This document shows positions 9,408-17,181 of a stretch of DNA of 45,812 nt, in pieces. Origin of the DNA: Gracilimonas sp. GTDB lineage: Bacteria; Bacteroidota; Rhodothermia; Balneolales; Balneolaceae. The stretch's first letter is position 1, and every line of letters starts with the position of its first letter. The DNA is taken from assembly GCA_022450045.1 (NCBI GenBank), contig JAKURD010000024.1, positions 1 through 45,812 of the forward strand. The letters are read 5' to 3'. The position numbers were made by a program, and so were the translations under genes. The notes beneath the pieces were generated by a model, which was given only the letters and a program-made list of their open reading frames with translations, did not search any database and was not told the DNA's origin.

Positions 9408-10940
9408 TTACTCCATCGTGAAAATGGAAGAATAGACCTCCATGCCGTACCAGATATTGCCAATGCGAATATTTTCATCCGGGGCATGCTGGTTGTTATC
9501 ATGATTGGCAATCGGGACGATCACGATAGGAGTTTGCAGCACTTCTTCAAAATGAAAGATTGGAAGGGTGCCGCCGTAAGATGGGTAAAGGATCACTTCT
9601 TCAGAAGCAGCCCGTTCAACTGCGGCTACAACCTGCTGAGCCATGGGGTCATCTATGGAAGTTCGCATGGCAGGATACCCTCCACTGCGAGTAATCTTGG
9701 CAATTTTTCTATGGCTTAGTTTAGTTTCCGTATCAGGATCTTCGCGAACTATATGATATCCCTGTTCCCGAATATGAGCCTCTATTTTATCCTGCATTTT
9801 CTGCGGGTCGTTTCCTTTTGCGAGACGAATTCCAATTGAAGCGGTGGCCGTAGCAGGAATCACGTTTCGGGCAAGTTCACCGGTATTCCCACTGCTCAAT
9901 CCCCGTATAGTGAGGGTAGGGTACATAAAACTTTCGATCAGGGAGCGATCTTCAAATTCGGTCCAGCTCAAACCAAGTTCTTCACGGATCTGATCATCAT
10001 AATCGGGCAGGGTGGCAAAGGCTTCACGGTCTGCCTCTGTAACCGGAGCGGTGGAATCATTGAATCCTTCGATCAAAATTTCTCCTGTTTCATTTTTCAT
10101 ACTTGCCAGGAGATCAGCAAGCATTTGTCCCGGCACGGGTGACCATCCTCCATAATGGCCGCTATGTAATGCGCGTGAAGGCCCGTAAACGGTGATCTCC
10201 ATACCTGTTACTCCCCTCACCCCAAAAACAACCTGTGGCCGGCCGCTTTGATGTTTTGGTCCGTCGAGGAAAACCCATAGGTCCCCTTCAAATTTGTTTT
10301 TATATCGCTCCAGAAATTCTCTTACATGGGGGGAGCCGGCTTCTTCCTCGCCGTCAAAAAAGAATTTGATGTTAGAAGTGAGGGTGATGTCTGACTCTTT
10401 TAGAGCGTCAAGTGTAGCGAGTATGGCAGGAAAGGGAGCCTTATCATCTGAGGTGGAGCGTCCATAAATGCGCCACTCGGGATCTATTGGTTCACCAACG
10501 TCAGGGAAAGGAATCAGTCGACCGTTTTCCTCCATAGAAGCCGAGTACAGGCTTGGTTCCCAGGGGGCATGTGTCCAGTTTTTAAGATCGGCTGGCTGAC
10601 CGTCATAATGTACATACAAGATCAAGGTTCGCTTGGCACCGGGGGTATTTATTTCTCCGTAAATAACAGGAGGAACATTTAGTTTGTTGGGCAAGGTCAG
10701 CAACTCCATGGAAGCTCCTCTTTTTTCAAAAGCTGAGATCAGGAAATCCGCATTCTTCTTAATATTCTCAATATCGCCGGCCACATTAGGGATTTTTAGC
10801 AGCTCAAAATAATCGGATAAAATCTGATGGGAATTTGCTTCTTTATATTCACGGACAGCATCAACTGCAGGAATTTGTGCAGGAGCCGTTAATGGAAGGA
10901 AAAAGATCAGTGAGAAGAAAAGAGTACTAATTTTATACAT
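9408..10940 (-). CDS. Secreted M20-family metallopeptidase (dipeptidase/carboxypeptidase-like)
   Basis: A 510-residue zinc peptidase with a signal peptide (residues 1-22, ending PAQ). M20 metal and catalytic motifs are in order: H111-Y-D113 in YVHYDGQP, SDD near 164-166, and the catalytic/ligand pair in DGEEEAGSPH (about 197-205). A dimerisation domain carries GPSRALHSGHYGG, and a final ligand is probably the His in PIANHDNNQHAPDENIRIG. Export suggests peptide scavenging in the periplasm. It starts 11 bp after the stop of the small ORF at 10952 and may be transcribed with the ABC genes upstream. Confidence 0.92.
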   Translation of the reverse strand: MYKISTLFFSLIFFLPLTAPAQIPAVDAVREYKEANSHQILSDYFELLKIPNVAGDIENIKKNADFLISAFEKRGASMELLTLPNKLNVPPVIYGEINTPGAKRTLILYVHYDGQPADLKNWTHAPWEPSLYSASMEENGRLIPFPDVGEPIDPEWRIYGRSTSDDKAPFPAILATLDALKESDITLTSNIKFFFDGEEEAGSPHVREFLERYKNKFEGDLWVFLDGPKHQSGRPQVVFGVRGVTGMEITVYGPSRALHSGHYGGWSPVPGQMLADLLASMKNETGEILIEGFNDSTAPVTEADREAFATLPDYDDQIREELGLSWTEFEDRSLIESFMYPTLTIRGLSSGNTGELARNVIPATATASIGIRLAKGNDPQKMQDKIEAHIREQGYHIVREDPDTETKLSHRKIAKITRSGGYPAMRTSIDDPMAQQVVAAVERAASEEVILYPSYGGTLPIFHFEEVLQTPIVIVPIANHDNNQHAPDENIRIGNIWYGMEVYSSIFTME

Positions 10941-10951
10941 TGGGAGATTCT

Positions 10952-11245
10952 TTAATGATTGATGTGTCCTTTCAGGATGTTATTGTTCGGCAATGTTTTA
11001 ATGCTTCGATTACCACCAAGAAAGTCGATGACGGCAACAAAAGCCTGCTCCAAGATATCATAATCTCCCTGTTTCGCAAAAACGATAAAAGTGAAGAGGC
11101 GTTCTTTTCCGTTAAAAATGCATATTCTGCCATTAAGTGTAACATCCCGATCAAAACGGACCTCAAGAAAGCCGTATTCAAAAACATGAATTTTGCGACC
11201 GGGTTCGATCTTTGATTCGGATTCTTTATGTTTGATCTGCTGCAA
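10952..11245 (-). CDS. Small unrecognised ORF without an ATG start
   Basis: Reading from a TTG at 11245 gives 97 residues, with repeated strand-like segments (VFEYGFLEVRFDRDV, FTFIVFAKQG). The frame stays open upstream to a stop at 11351-11353 and reads plausibly there (FLDNWRILFSKAEELPPPVD), with no ATG or GTG. Two readings are possible: a non-standard start coupled to the ATPase stop at 11332, or a remnant that lost its start. It lies between co-directional genes and its codon use looks coding. Family and function are unknown. Confidence 0.45.
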   Translation of the reverse strand: MQQIKHKESESKIEPGRKIHVFEYGFLEVRFDRDVTLNGRICIFNGKERLFTFIVFAKQGDYDILEQAFVAVIDFLGGNRSIKTLPNNNILKGHINH

Positions 11246-11331
11246 AACGGAATTCAGATCAACCGGTGGAGGCGGCAGTTCTTCGGCTTTTGAAAAGAGT
11301 ATACGCCAATTATCAAGAAATCCTATGAATG

Positions 11332-12024
11332 CTACCCGGCAGTTTCTCCCTCATAAGGATCTTCTTGAACCAAAGCCCCGTCTCTTAAATTTATGATGCG
11401 GTTTCCGTAAGCCGCCATTTTCTCAGAATGAGTGACCTGTATGATGGTAACTCCATCGTCATTTAGCTTTTTGAACATGTCCATGATTTGTTCACTTTGT
11501 TCGGAATGGAGGTTGCCTGTAGGTTCATCGGCAAGGATCAATTTCGGATTTCCGATGATGGCTCGTGCAACCCCAACTACCTGTTGCTGTCCGCCCGAAA
11601 GTTGCGGCGGGAATAAATCCTTCTTAGCTACAATATTGAAGCGATCCAATATGTCAGCAACCATGGCTTTGCGTTGTTTGCTCTTTACTTTTCGGTAGAG
11701 CAGTGGCATCTCAATGTTTTCATAAACGGTTAATTCATCAAGCAAATGATAAGCCTGGAATACAAACCCGATGTGCGATTTGTGATACTCCGATTTTTTC
11801 TTTTCGCTGAGATTGTGAACAGGTTCTCCCAGAAATTTATACTCACCTTCCGAGGCATCATCCAAAAAGCCGAGAATGTTTAGTAAGGTCGATTTCCCGG
11901 CGCCACTCGGCCCCATGATGGTCACAAACTCCCCTTCTTCAATATTCAGGTCAATGCCTTTCAGGATGAAAGTTCGCTGGAATCGTTTGTCGATGTATTT
12001 GTCAATATTTCTTAGTTGGATCAT
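11332..12024 (-). CDS. MacB/LolD-type ABC ATPase with altered signature region
   Basis: A 230-residue ATP-binding subunit. Walker A is GPSGAGKST (38-46), the Q-loop is in GFVFQAYH (about 87), LSGGQQQ is at 142-148, Walker B is LILADE (162-167), and the switch His is in VTHSE. Two positions differ from its intact paralogue at 19829: the signature continues VVGVARA instead of RVAIARA, and the D-loop reads GNLHS instead of GNLDS. It lies downstream of the frameshifted permease in the second exporter block. It may still bind ATP but could be weakened. Confidence 0.88.
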   Translation of the reverse strand: MIQLRNIDKYIDKRFQRTFILKGIDLNIEEGEFVTIMGPSGAGKSTLLNILGFLDDASEGEYKFLGEPVHNLSEKKKSEYHKSHIGFVFQAYHLLDELTVYENIEMPLLYRKVKSKQRKAMVADILDRFNIVAKKDLFPPQLSGGQQQVVGVARAIIGNPKLILADEPTGNLHSEQSEQIMDMFKKLNDDGVTIIQVTHSEKMAAYGNRIINLRDGALVQEDPYEGETAG

Positions 12025-12030
12025 AATTTT

Positions 12031-12103
12031 AAGCTTTCAGCGATCAGCAGTCAGCTTTCAGTCCGCCCAATTCTGACGGCTGAAAACTGATAGATGACGG
12101 CTA
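12031..12103. repeat. Family B repeat (AGCTTTCAGC-type hairpin) between ATPase and permease
   Basis: Overlapping words of the form AGCTTTCAGC/GATCAGC on the left face GCTGAAAACTGATAG words on the right, so the segment folds on itself. Similar elements occur at 14441-14522, 17100-17170, 20585-20635, 21014-21102, 22407-22442, 24093-24118 and 36094-36122. It lies directly after the permease's original stop codon. Confidence 0.7.
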
Positions 12104-12107
12104 TTAT

Positions 12108-14437
12108 TTATTCACTTCTTAAACTTTCTACGGGGTTAGCCACCGCCGCTTTTATGGATTGCCAGCTTACGGTCAGCAAGGCGATCACCAACGCTGCTAC
12201 GCCCGCCATTGTAAAAATACCGACGCCAATTTCAATGCTGTAGGCAAAATCTGCCAGCCATTGGGGATGGCGATGATCAACGATAAAGTGACCATTTTTA
12301 CCACCTCGGTATTCAAAAGAACAACGATCTGTTGCACACCGGCTCCCATTACTTTCCTAATTCCAATTTCTTTGGTCCTTTGTTGAGTGGAAAAAGCGGT
12401 AAGTCCAAATAAGCCAAGACAAGCAATAAAAAGTGCAAGCAGGGTCAGTCCACCAAATAACTGTCCCAGTTTCTGTTCGGCTCCATATTGACGGTCCAGT
12501 TCATCGTCCAGGAAATAATGCCAGAAATAACTGCCGGGGGATATGCTATTCCAGGATTCTTTGATCTGAGCGATTGTCTTTCCGGTATCTTCACTATGTA
12601 GTTTGATCACCGCCATATTAATGTCCTGACTTACGTGGATGATCAGTGGTTCAACAGGATTGTGCAGTGAAGCATAATTGAAATCATCAACTACACCGAT
12701 CACTTCTCCTTGCTTGGCAACTTCAAATGAAGATCCATCTTCACTAAAATCATACCAGGAGAGTTCTTGCCCAATGGGGTCATTCCAACCTAAATAATTA
12801 GCAGCGGCCTGATTGATCACAAATGACTGGGTAGCATCTGTTGGGATTTCTTCATCAAAGCTTCTTCCCATGGTCATTTCCATTCCCAGAGTTTCAATGA
12901 AGCCGGGGTTAACGCGCAATGTTCGCATGGTGGGTAGAGAATCAGGAGCCATATCTGCAGTACGAATGGGGTAAAATGGGAACCGTTGTCCGGGAACACT
13001 TTGGGCTGCGGAGACTTTTTGCACACCCGGAGTTTTTTCCAGTTCTCCTTTAAAGGCTTGATAATTTTCGGCTCCGGTAATAATGACTTGTTCATCACTA
13101 AATCCAAGATCTTTTTCCTGCATAAAATTGAGCTGAGAATAAACAGTTAATGCAGCCACGATCAGAAAAATGGAAACCACAAATTGGAATACTACCAACC
13201 CTTTTCTTAGTCCTCCTCCGGATGAAGCAGTTCTTGTTGTTTCTTTTAAGGCATGAATAGGACGAAATCCGGACAAGAAAAAAGCTGGATAACTGCCGGA
13301 AAAGGTTCCCACGAAAAGAGCTAATCCGACAAATCCTAAAATAGTGCCCCAGTTACTTTCATAAGGTATAGCTAATGGGTTGCCGGTGAAATTGCTAAAG
13401 AAGGGGAGACTGATCTCTACCAATATAAGTGCTACAGACAATCCCATTAAACTGAGTAAAATGGCTTCGCCCAAAAACTGCCCAATAAGTTGATTGCGTT
13501 GAGCTCCTAACGTTTTTCGCATCCCAACTTCTTTTTTTCTCATTGTTGAATACGCAGTAGAAAGGTTCATGAAATTGACACAAGCTACTATCAAAACAAT
13601 GATCGCAATACTTGCTAAAATAAAGACATAATTGAAATTTCCGGTTATAGCTATGTCTTTTTCAGCAGACCCAAAGTAAATGTCATTCAGTGGCTGAAGT
13701 TGAGGAGCAGGAAATTCTTCTTCTGTATATTTATCGTATGTGGAGGCGATGGCTGTTTCAACCTGTATTGGCTGTACGTTTTCAGGCAAGAGCATGTATG
13801 TATAGAAACCGGCCCAGGTCCAGTTTTCCATCATGTTACCCATGAATGTATGGAGCAACTCAATGGGAACAAGAAAATCATATCGATGATGCGAGTTCAA
13901 AGGGACATCTTCAAAGACACCGGTCACTTCCAGATTTTGCCCCCACATGGTTATGGTCTTCCCAAGAGGCGTTTCTTCTCCAAAGTACTTTTCAGCCATT
14001 GATTCACTGATCACGATACGATGAGAGGATGAAAGTGCGGTTTCTTTGTCCCCCAGAATCATTGGGTGAGTGAATACATCAAAGATCCCGGGATCGGTAA
14101 ATGTGATGTTTTGTTCGGCAAAACGTTTGTCTTTATAAACGATATCGGAAGGAGACTTAATGGGCCAGAACCGAACAACATCTTTGGCCAGATCAGGATA
14201 ATCACTTTTAAAAGTGGGAGCTAAAGTGGGTGGAATTGCTGCAACATCACCGTTTAATACCCGATAGATCTGCTCAGAATTTTTGTGATAGTCGTCATAA
14301 CTCAGCTCATAATTCACCCATAGGCCAATAATGATACAAGCTGCAAGTCCAACTCCTAAACCAAGTGTATTGATGAATGTGTACGATTTATTTTTCACCA
14401 GATGACGGAACGCAATTTTGAGATAATTTTTGAACAT
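12108..14437 (-). pseudogene. MacB/FtsX-type permease frameshifted near its C-terminus
   Basis: The open frame runs from 14437 to 12197 (746 residues) and matches the two-domain permease layout up to KEIGIRKVMGAGVQQI and IIAIP. It then leaves the family sequence. A different frame after 12262 encodes the expected end, WLADFAYSIEIGVGIF through NPVESLRSE, with a stop at 12108-12110. Compared with the paralogue at 14525, about seven residues between IIAIP and WLADFAY are missing, consistent with a 22-nt deletion. The product would lack the last helix, so it is probably impaired. A sequencing error cannot explain a 22-nt loss as easily as a one-base change. Confidence 0.85.
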
Positions 14438-14440
14438 AGA

Positions 14441-14522
14441 TTTTGCTTTCAGCGATCAGCGATCAGCCTTCAGTTTCAGTCCGCCCAGTATGACGGCTGA
14501 AAGCTGAGAGCTGACAGCTATT
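14441..14522. repeat. Family B repeat between permease genes
   Basis: CTTTCAGCGATCAGC words face GGCTGAAAGCTGAGAGCTGACAGC on the right side. The layout matches the element at 12031-12103, and both abut the stop codon of a permease gene. The element occupies the whole gap of about 85 bp, so no room remains for a separate promoter. Confidence 0.7.
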
Positions 14523-14524
14523 AT

Positions 14525-16894
14525 TTATTCACTTCTTAAACTTTCTACGGGGTTTGCTACTGCTGCTTTTATAGATTGCCAGCTTACAGTTAGTAAAGCA
14601 ATCAATATTGCCACTCCGCCAGCTAAAAGAAAAATGCCGACACCAATTTCTATTCGGTAGGCAAAGTCTGCTAACCATAGGTTCATAGCGTACCAGGCGA
14701 TGGGGATGGCGATGATAAATCCAAGGATCACCAGTTTCACAAAGTCTTTGGAGAGCAATGCAACAATATTAGCTACGGAAGCCCCAAGTACTTTCCGGAT
14801 GCCGATTTCCTTGGTTCGTTGCTCTGCTGAGTAGGCTGCCAATCCAAAAAGTCCCAATGCCGCAATAAGTAATGCTAACAGGGTGAAGTAGCCGACGATC
14901 TCATTTAGTTTTATTTCTGTTTTATACTGAGTATCGAAAACATCATCCAGAAAAGAATAGGAAACCGGATAACCACTGAACTTCGTAAGAGTTTCGGTTA
15001 TGTGATCCACCGTTTCGGATAAATTTCCGGGCTGTAATTTTAGCGAAATAAAACGAAATCGATCGGGTTCGAGATACATGGTCAGCGGCTGTATTTGCAT
15101 ATGAAGGGAATGCATGTGAAAGTCTTTAACCACTCCCACTACAGTACCCTTACCTCCCCAGGCAGATATAGATTTACCAACAGCAGAGTCTATATCCCAG
15201 CCCAAAGCTTTTACGGCAGTTTCGTTTAGTAGATAAGCTCCCTGAGTGGTATCCGAAGAAATGTCGCGGGAAAAATCACGCCCTTTGATGATGTCCATGC
15301 CATACAAATCTGTAAAATTGTAATCTACTCCTGTGATGTATATGGGTTGTTCCTGATCAGGATCTTGGTTGCCTTCCCAGCCCTGTAAAGTGGTTTGGGC
15401 ATTAATGTTATTTGGAAGTTGATCAGATGAAGAAATCTGGGAAATTCGGGGGGTTTGCAACAGTTGCTGCCGGATGGTTTCAAACTGATTTTCTATTTGA
15501 GAATCCTGAATATTGAGCGTAAGGATGTGTTCGCGATCGTATCCCATGTCCGTTGTCTGGATATAATGTAGCTGCTGATAGATCACCATGCTTCCAACTA
15601 CAAGTATGATAGAGGTGGCAAACTGTCCAATGATCAATAAATTTCGAAGATTCGATTGACTATTTTCTTTTGCCGATCCTCCTTTTAAAGCTTTATGAGG
15701 TTGTAAGCGAGTTACAAAAAAGGCGGGATAGCTCCCGGCTATTAACCCGGTAATGAGTGTGCTGCCCAGTATCATCGTAAGGAATTTAGGATCCTGAAGG
15801 TAGGAGAGATCCAGAGGGCGTTCAACCAGTACCTCAAATATGGGCAGGATCATTTCAGATAAAAACAGAGCCAAAAACAGAGCCAGAAAAGCTGAAAGCA
15901 TGGATTCACTCAAAAACTGAGTAATCAGTTGCCGGCGATGGGCTCCAATTACTTTCCGAAGTCCTACTTCTTTGGCACGCTTGATGGATTGTGCCACGGC
16001 AAGGTTCATATAGTTGATGGCCGCAAGTAGAAGCACAAGCACCGCAATTCCTGCAAAAAGATAAATATAGATTATGCTATTATTAGCGGAGAGTTCAATA
16101 TTTACGTTAGATCGTAAATGAATATCTGTTAAGGGTTGTAAGTAGTATTTATGATCGTTTGAAGAATACTTGGAAATGAATTCAGGAAATTTGGCCTGTA
16201 GGTGGGTAGAATTTGCTCCATCTTCAAGTACTATGTAAGTAAAAAATCCGCTGTTTCTCCATTCTTCTATATTCCGGGCATATATTTCATCAGAGCTTGC
16301 AGGAGTGATAAAATCGAAAGAGAAATGGGAATTCGCAGGTACTTCTTCGATAACACCTGTAACGGTGAATTCCATACCATCATTTCTGGTGATGGTTTTT
16401 CCCATGGGGTCTCCATCTTCGAACATTTTATTCCCCAGATCCCTGGTAAGAATAATAGAATTGGGAGAGGTTAATGCGGTTTCGGGATCTCCTTCAGATA
16501 ACGGAAAGGTGAACACACTAAAGAATAATGGAGAAGCAATAATGCCACTTTCATTGAATGTCCGGCCTTCAGCCGTTAGAAAAAGATTGCGTTTTGCAAT
16601 GGTGGTAGCAGTTTCTACTTCCGGGAAATCATTTAGGATCGCTTCTTCAAGAGGGGCCGGCGTAATGGCAAAGTGATTGGTGCCGAGGTAAAAGTTATCT
16701 GGTTGTTGAACATTAACCCGGTATGTTCTGTCAGCCTTCTCATTAAATTCGTCAAAACTGATTTCATAGCGAATATAGGCTGTAATCATGATAAAGCAAC
16801 TTAATCCAATGCCCAGTCCTAAAATGTTAATGAAAGAGTATCCGGGTTTTTTTATAAGATTTCGAAAGGCAACTTTGAAATAGTTTTTGAGCAT
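14525..16894 (-). CDS. MacB/FtsX-type ABC permease, first gene of the second exporter block
   Basis: About 789 residues from MLKNYFKVAF. The frame extends to 16951, but the ATG at 16894 gives the conserved family start and is preferred. There are two repeats of one helix plus a periplasmic MacB domain plus three helices. FtsX signatures are KEVGLRKVIGAHRRQL and KEIGIRKVLGASVANI, and the terminus is NPVESLRSE. A sigma-54-like promoter (16973-16989) and paired 16-bp inverted repeats (17042-17078) lie upstream. This suggests activation by the NtrC-family regulator at 22719. It is probably co-transcribed with the frameshifted permease and the ATPase. Confidence 0.9.
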   Translation of the reverse strand: MLKNYFKVAFRNLIKKPGYSFINILGLGIGLSCFIMITAYIRYEISFDEFNEKADRTYRVNVQQPDNFYLGTNHFAITPAPLEEAILNDFPEVETATTIAKRNLFLTAEGRTFNESGIIASPLFFSVFTFPLSEGDPETALTSPNSIILTRDLGNKMFEDGDPMGKTITRNDGMEFTVTGVIEEVPANSHFSFDFITPASSDEIYARNIEEWRNSGFFTYIVLEDGANSTHLQAKFPEFISKYSSNDHKYYLQPLTDIHLRSNVNIELSANNSIIYIYLFAGIAVLVLLLAAINYMNLAVAQSIKRAKEVGLRKVIGAHRRQLITQFLSESMLSAFLALFLALFLSEMILPIFEVLVERPLDLSYLQDPKFLTMILGSTLITGLIAGSYPAFFVTRLQPHKALKGGSAKENSQSNLRNLLIIGQFATSIILVVGSMVIYQQLHYIQTTDMGYDREHILTLNIQDSQIENQFETIRQQLLQTPRISQISSSDQLPNNINAQTTLQGWEGNQDPDQEQPIYITGVDYNFTDLYGMDIIKGRDFSRDISSDTTQGAYLLNETAVKALGWDIDSAVGKSISAWGGKGTVVGVVKDFHMHSLHMQIQPLTMYLEPDRFRFISLKLQPGNLSETVDHITETLTKFSGYPVSYSFLDDVFDTQYKTEIKLNEIVGYFTLLALLIAALGLFGLAAYSAEQRTKEIGIRKVLGASVANIVALLSKDFVKLVILGFIIAIPIAWYAMNLWLADFAYRIEIGVGIFLLAGGVAILIALLTVSWQSIKAAVANPVESLRSE

Positions 16895-16924
16895 GATGTA
16901 AATGTAAAGGTGTTTAGCTGCGAC

Positions 16925-16970
16925 CGTGTTTACGTGTTTATGAACGTTCAAACATTAACACGTAAACATG
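16925..16970. repeat. Family C hairpin in the leader of the second permease block
   Basis: The arms CGTGTTTACGTGTTTA (16925-16940) and TTAACACGTAAACATG (16955-16970) pair at 14 of 16 positions. The element begins with GCGACCGTGTTTA, also found at the hairpin of 19772-19821. It sits immediately downstream of the sigma-54-like promoter, around the expected transcript start. Confidence 0.75.
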
Positions 16971-16972
16971 TA

Positions 16973-16989
16973 TTCAACAAGCGTGCCAA
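16973..16989 (-). promoter_or_regulatory. Sigma-54-like promoter P2
   Basis: The minus strand reads TTGGCACGCTTGTTGAA. The -24 part TTGGCACG is a perfect consensus match. The -12 part TTGAA differs from TTGCA at one base. It equals the element at 22446-22462 at 15 of 17 positions. It lies about 80 bp upstream of the permease ATG. Confidence 0.7.
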
Positions 16990-17041
16990 GAGAAGAAGAA
17001 CTACTTAAAATGGTGTTGAAGGCAACTTTTAACACAAAGAA

Positions 17042-17078
17042 TGTTCAATATGCTACACCGGGTGTCCGAATGTGAACA
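17042..17078. promoter_or_regulatory. Paired 16-bp inverted repeats, probable enhancer (UAS)
   Basis: TGTTCAATATGCTACA (17042-17057) and TGTCCGAATGTGAACA (17063-17078) are inverted repeats of the form TGTyC-N8-ACA. They start 21 bp apart, about two helical turns. There are 52 intervening bp to promoter P2. The same pair, spacing and distance recur at 22515-22551. Confidence 0.65.
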
Positions 17079-17099
17079 TCGGGATTTGAGCTTTTGCTC

Positions 17100-17170
17100 G
17101 TTAGTCTTCAGCTTTCAGTTTTTCCTCTATAGATAAAACTGAAAATTAAAGACTGATAGCTGATTGCTAT
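17100..17170. repeat. Family B repeat after permease stop
   Basis: CTTCAGCTTTCAGTTTT on the left pairs with AAAACTGAAAATTAAAGACTG on the right, followed by ATAGCTGATTGCTATTA. It may act as a transcriptional attenuator between the upstream permease and the promoter/enhancer at 16973-17078. Confidence 0.6.
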
Positions 17171-17181
17171 TAATCACTCAC

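Noticed and set aside
10940..11215. Plus-strand ORF of 91 residues
   Set aside because: It lies antisense to the better minus-strand frame at 10952-11245. The minus frame is co-directional with neighbours and looks more protein-like.
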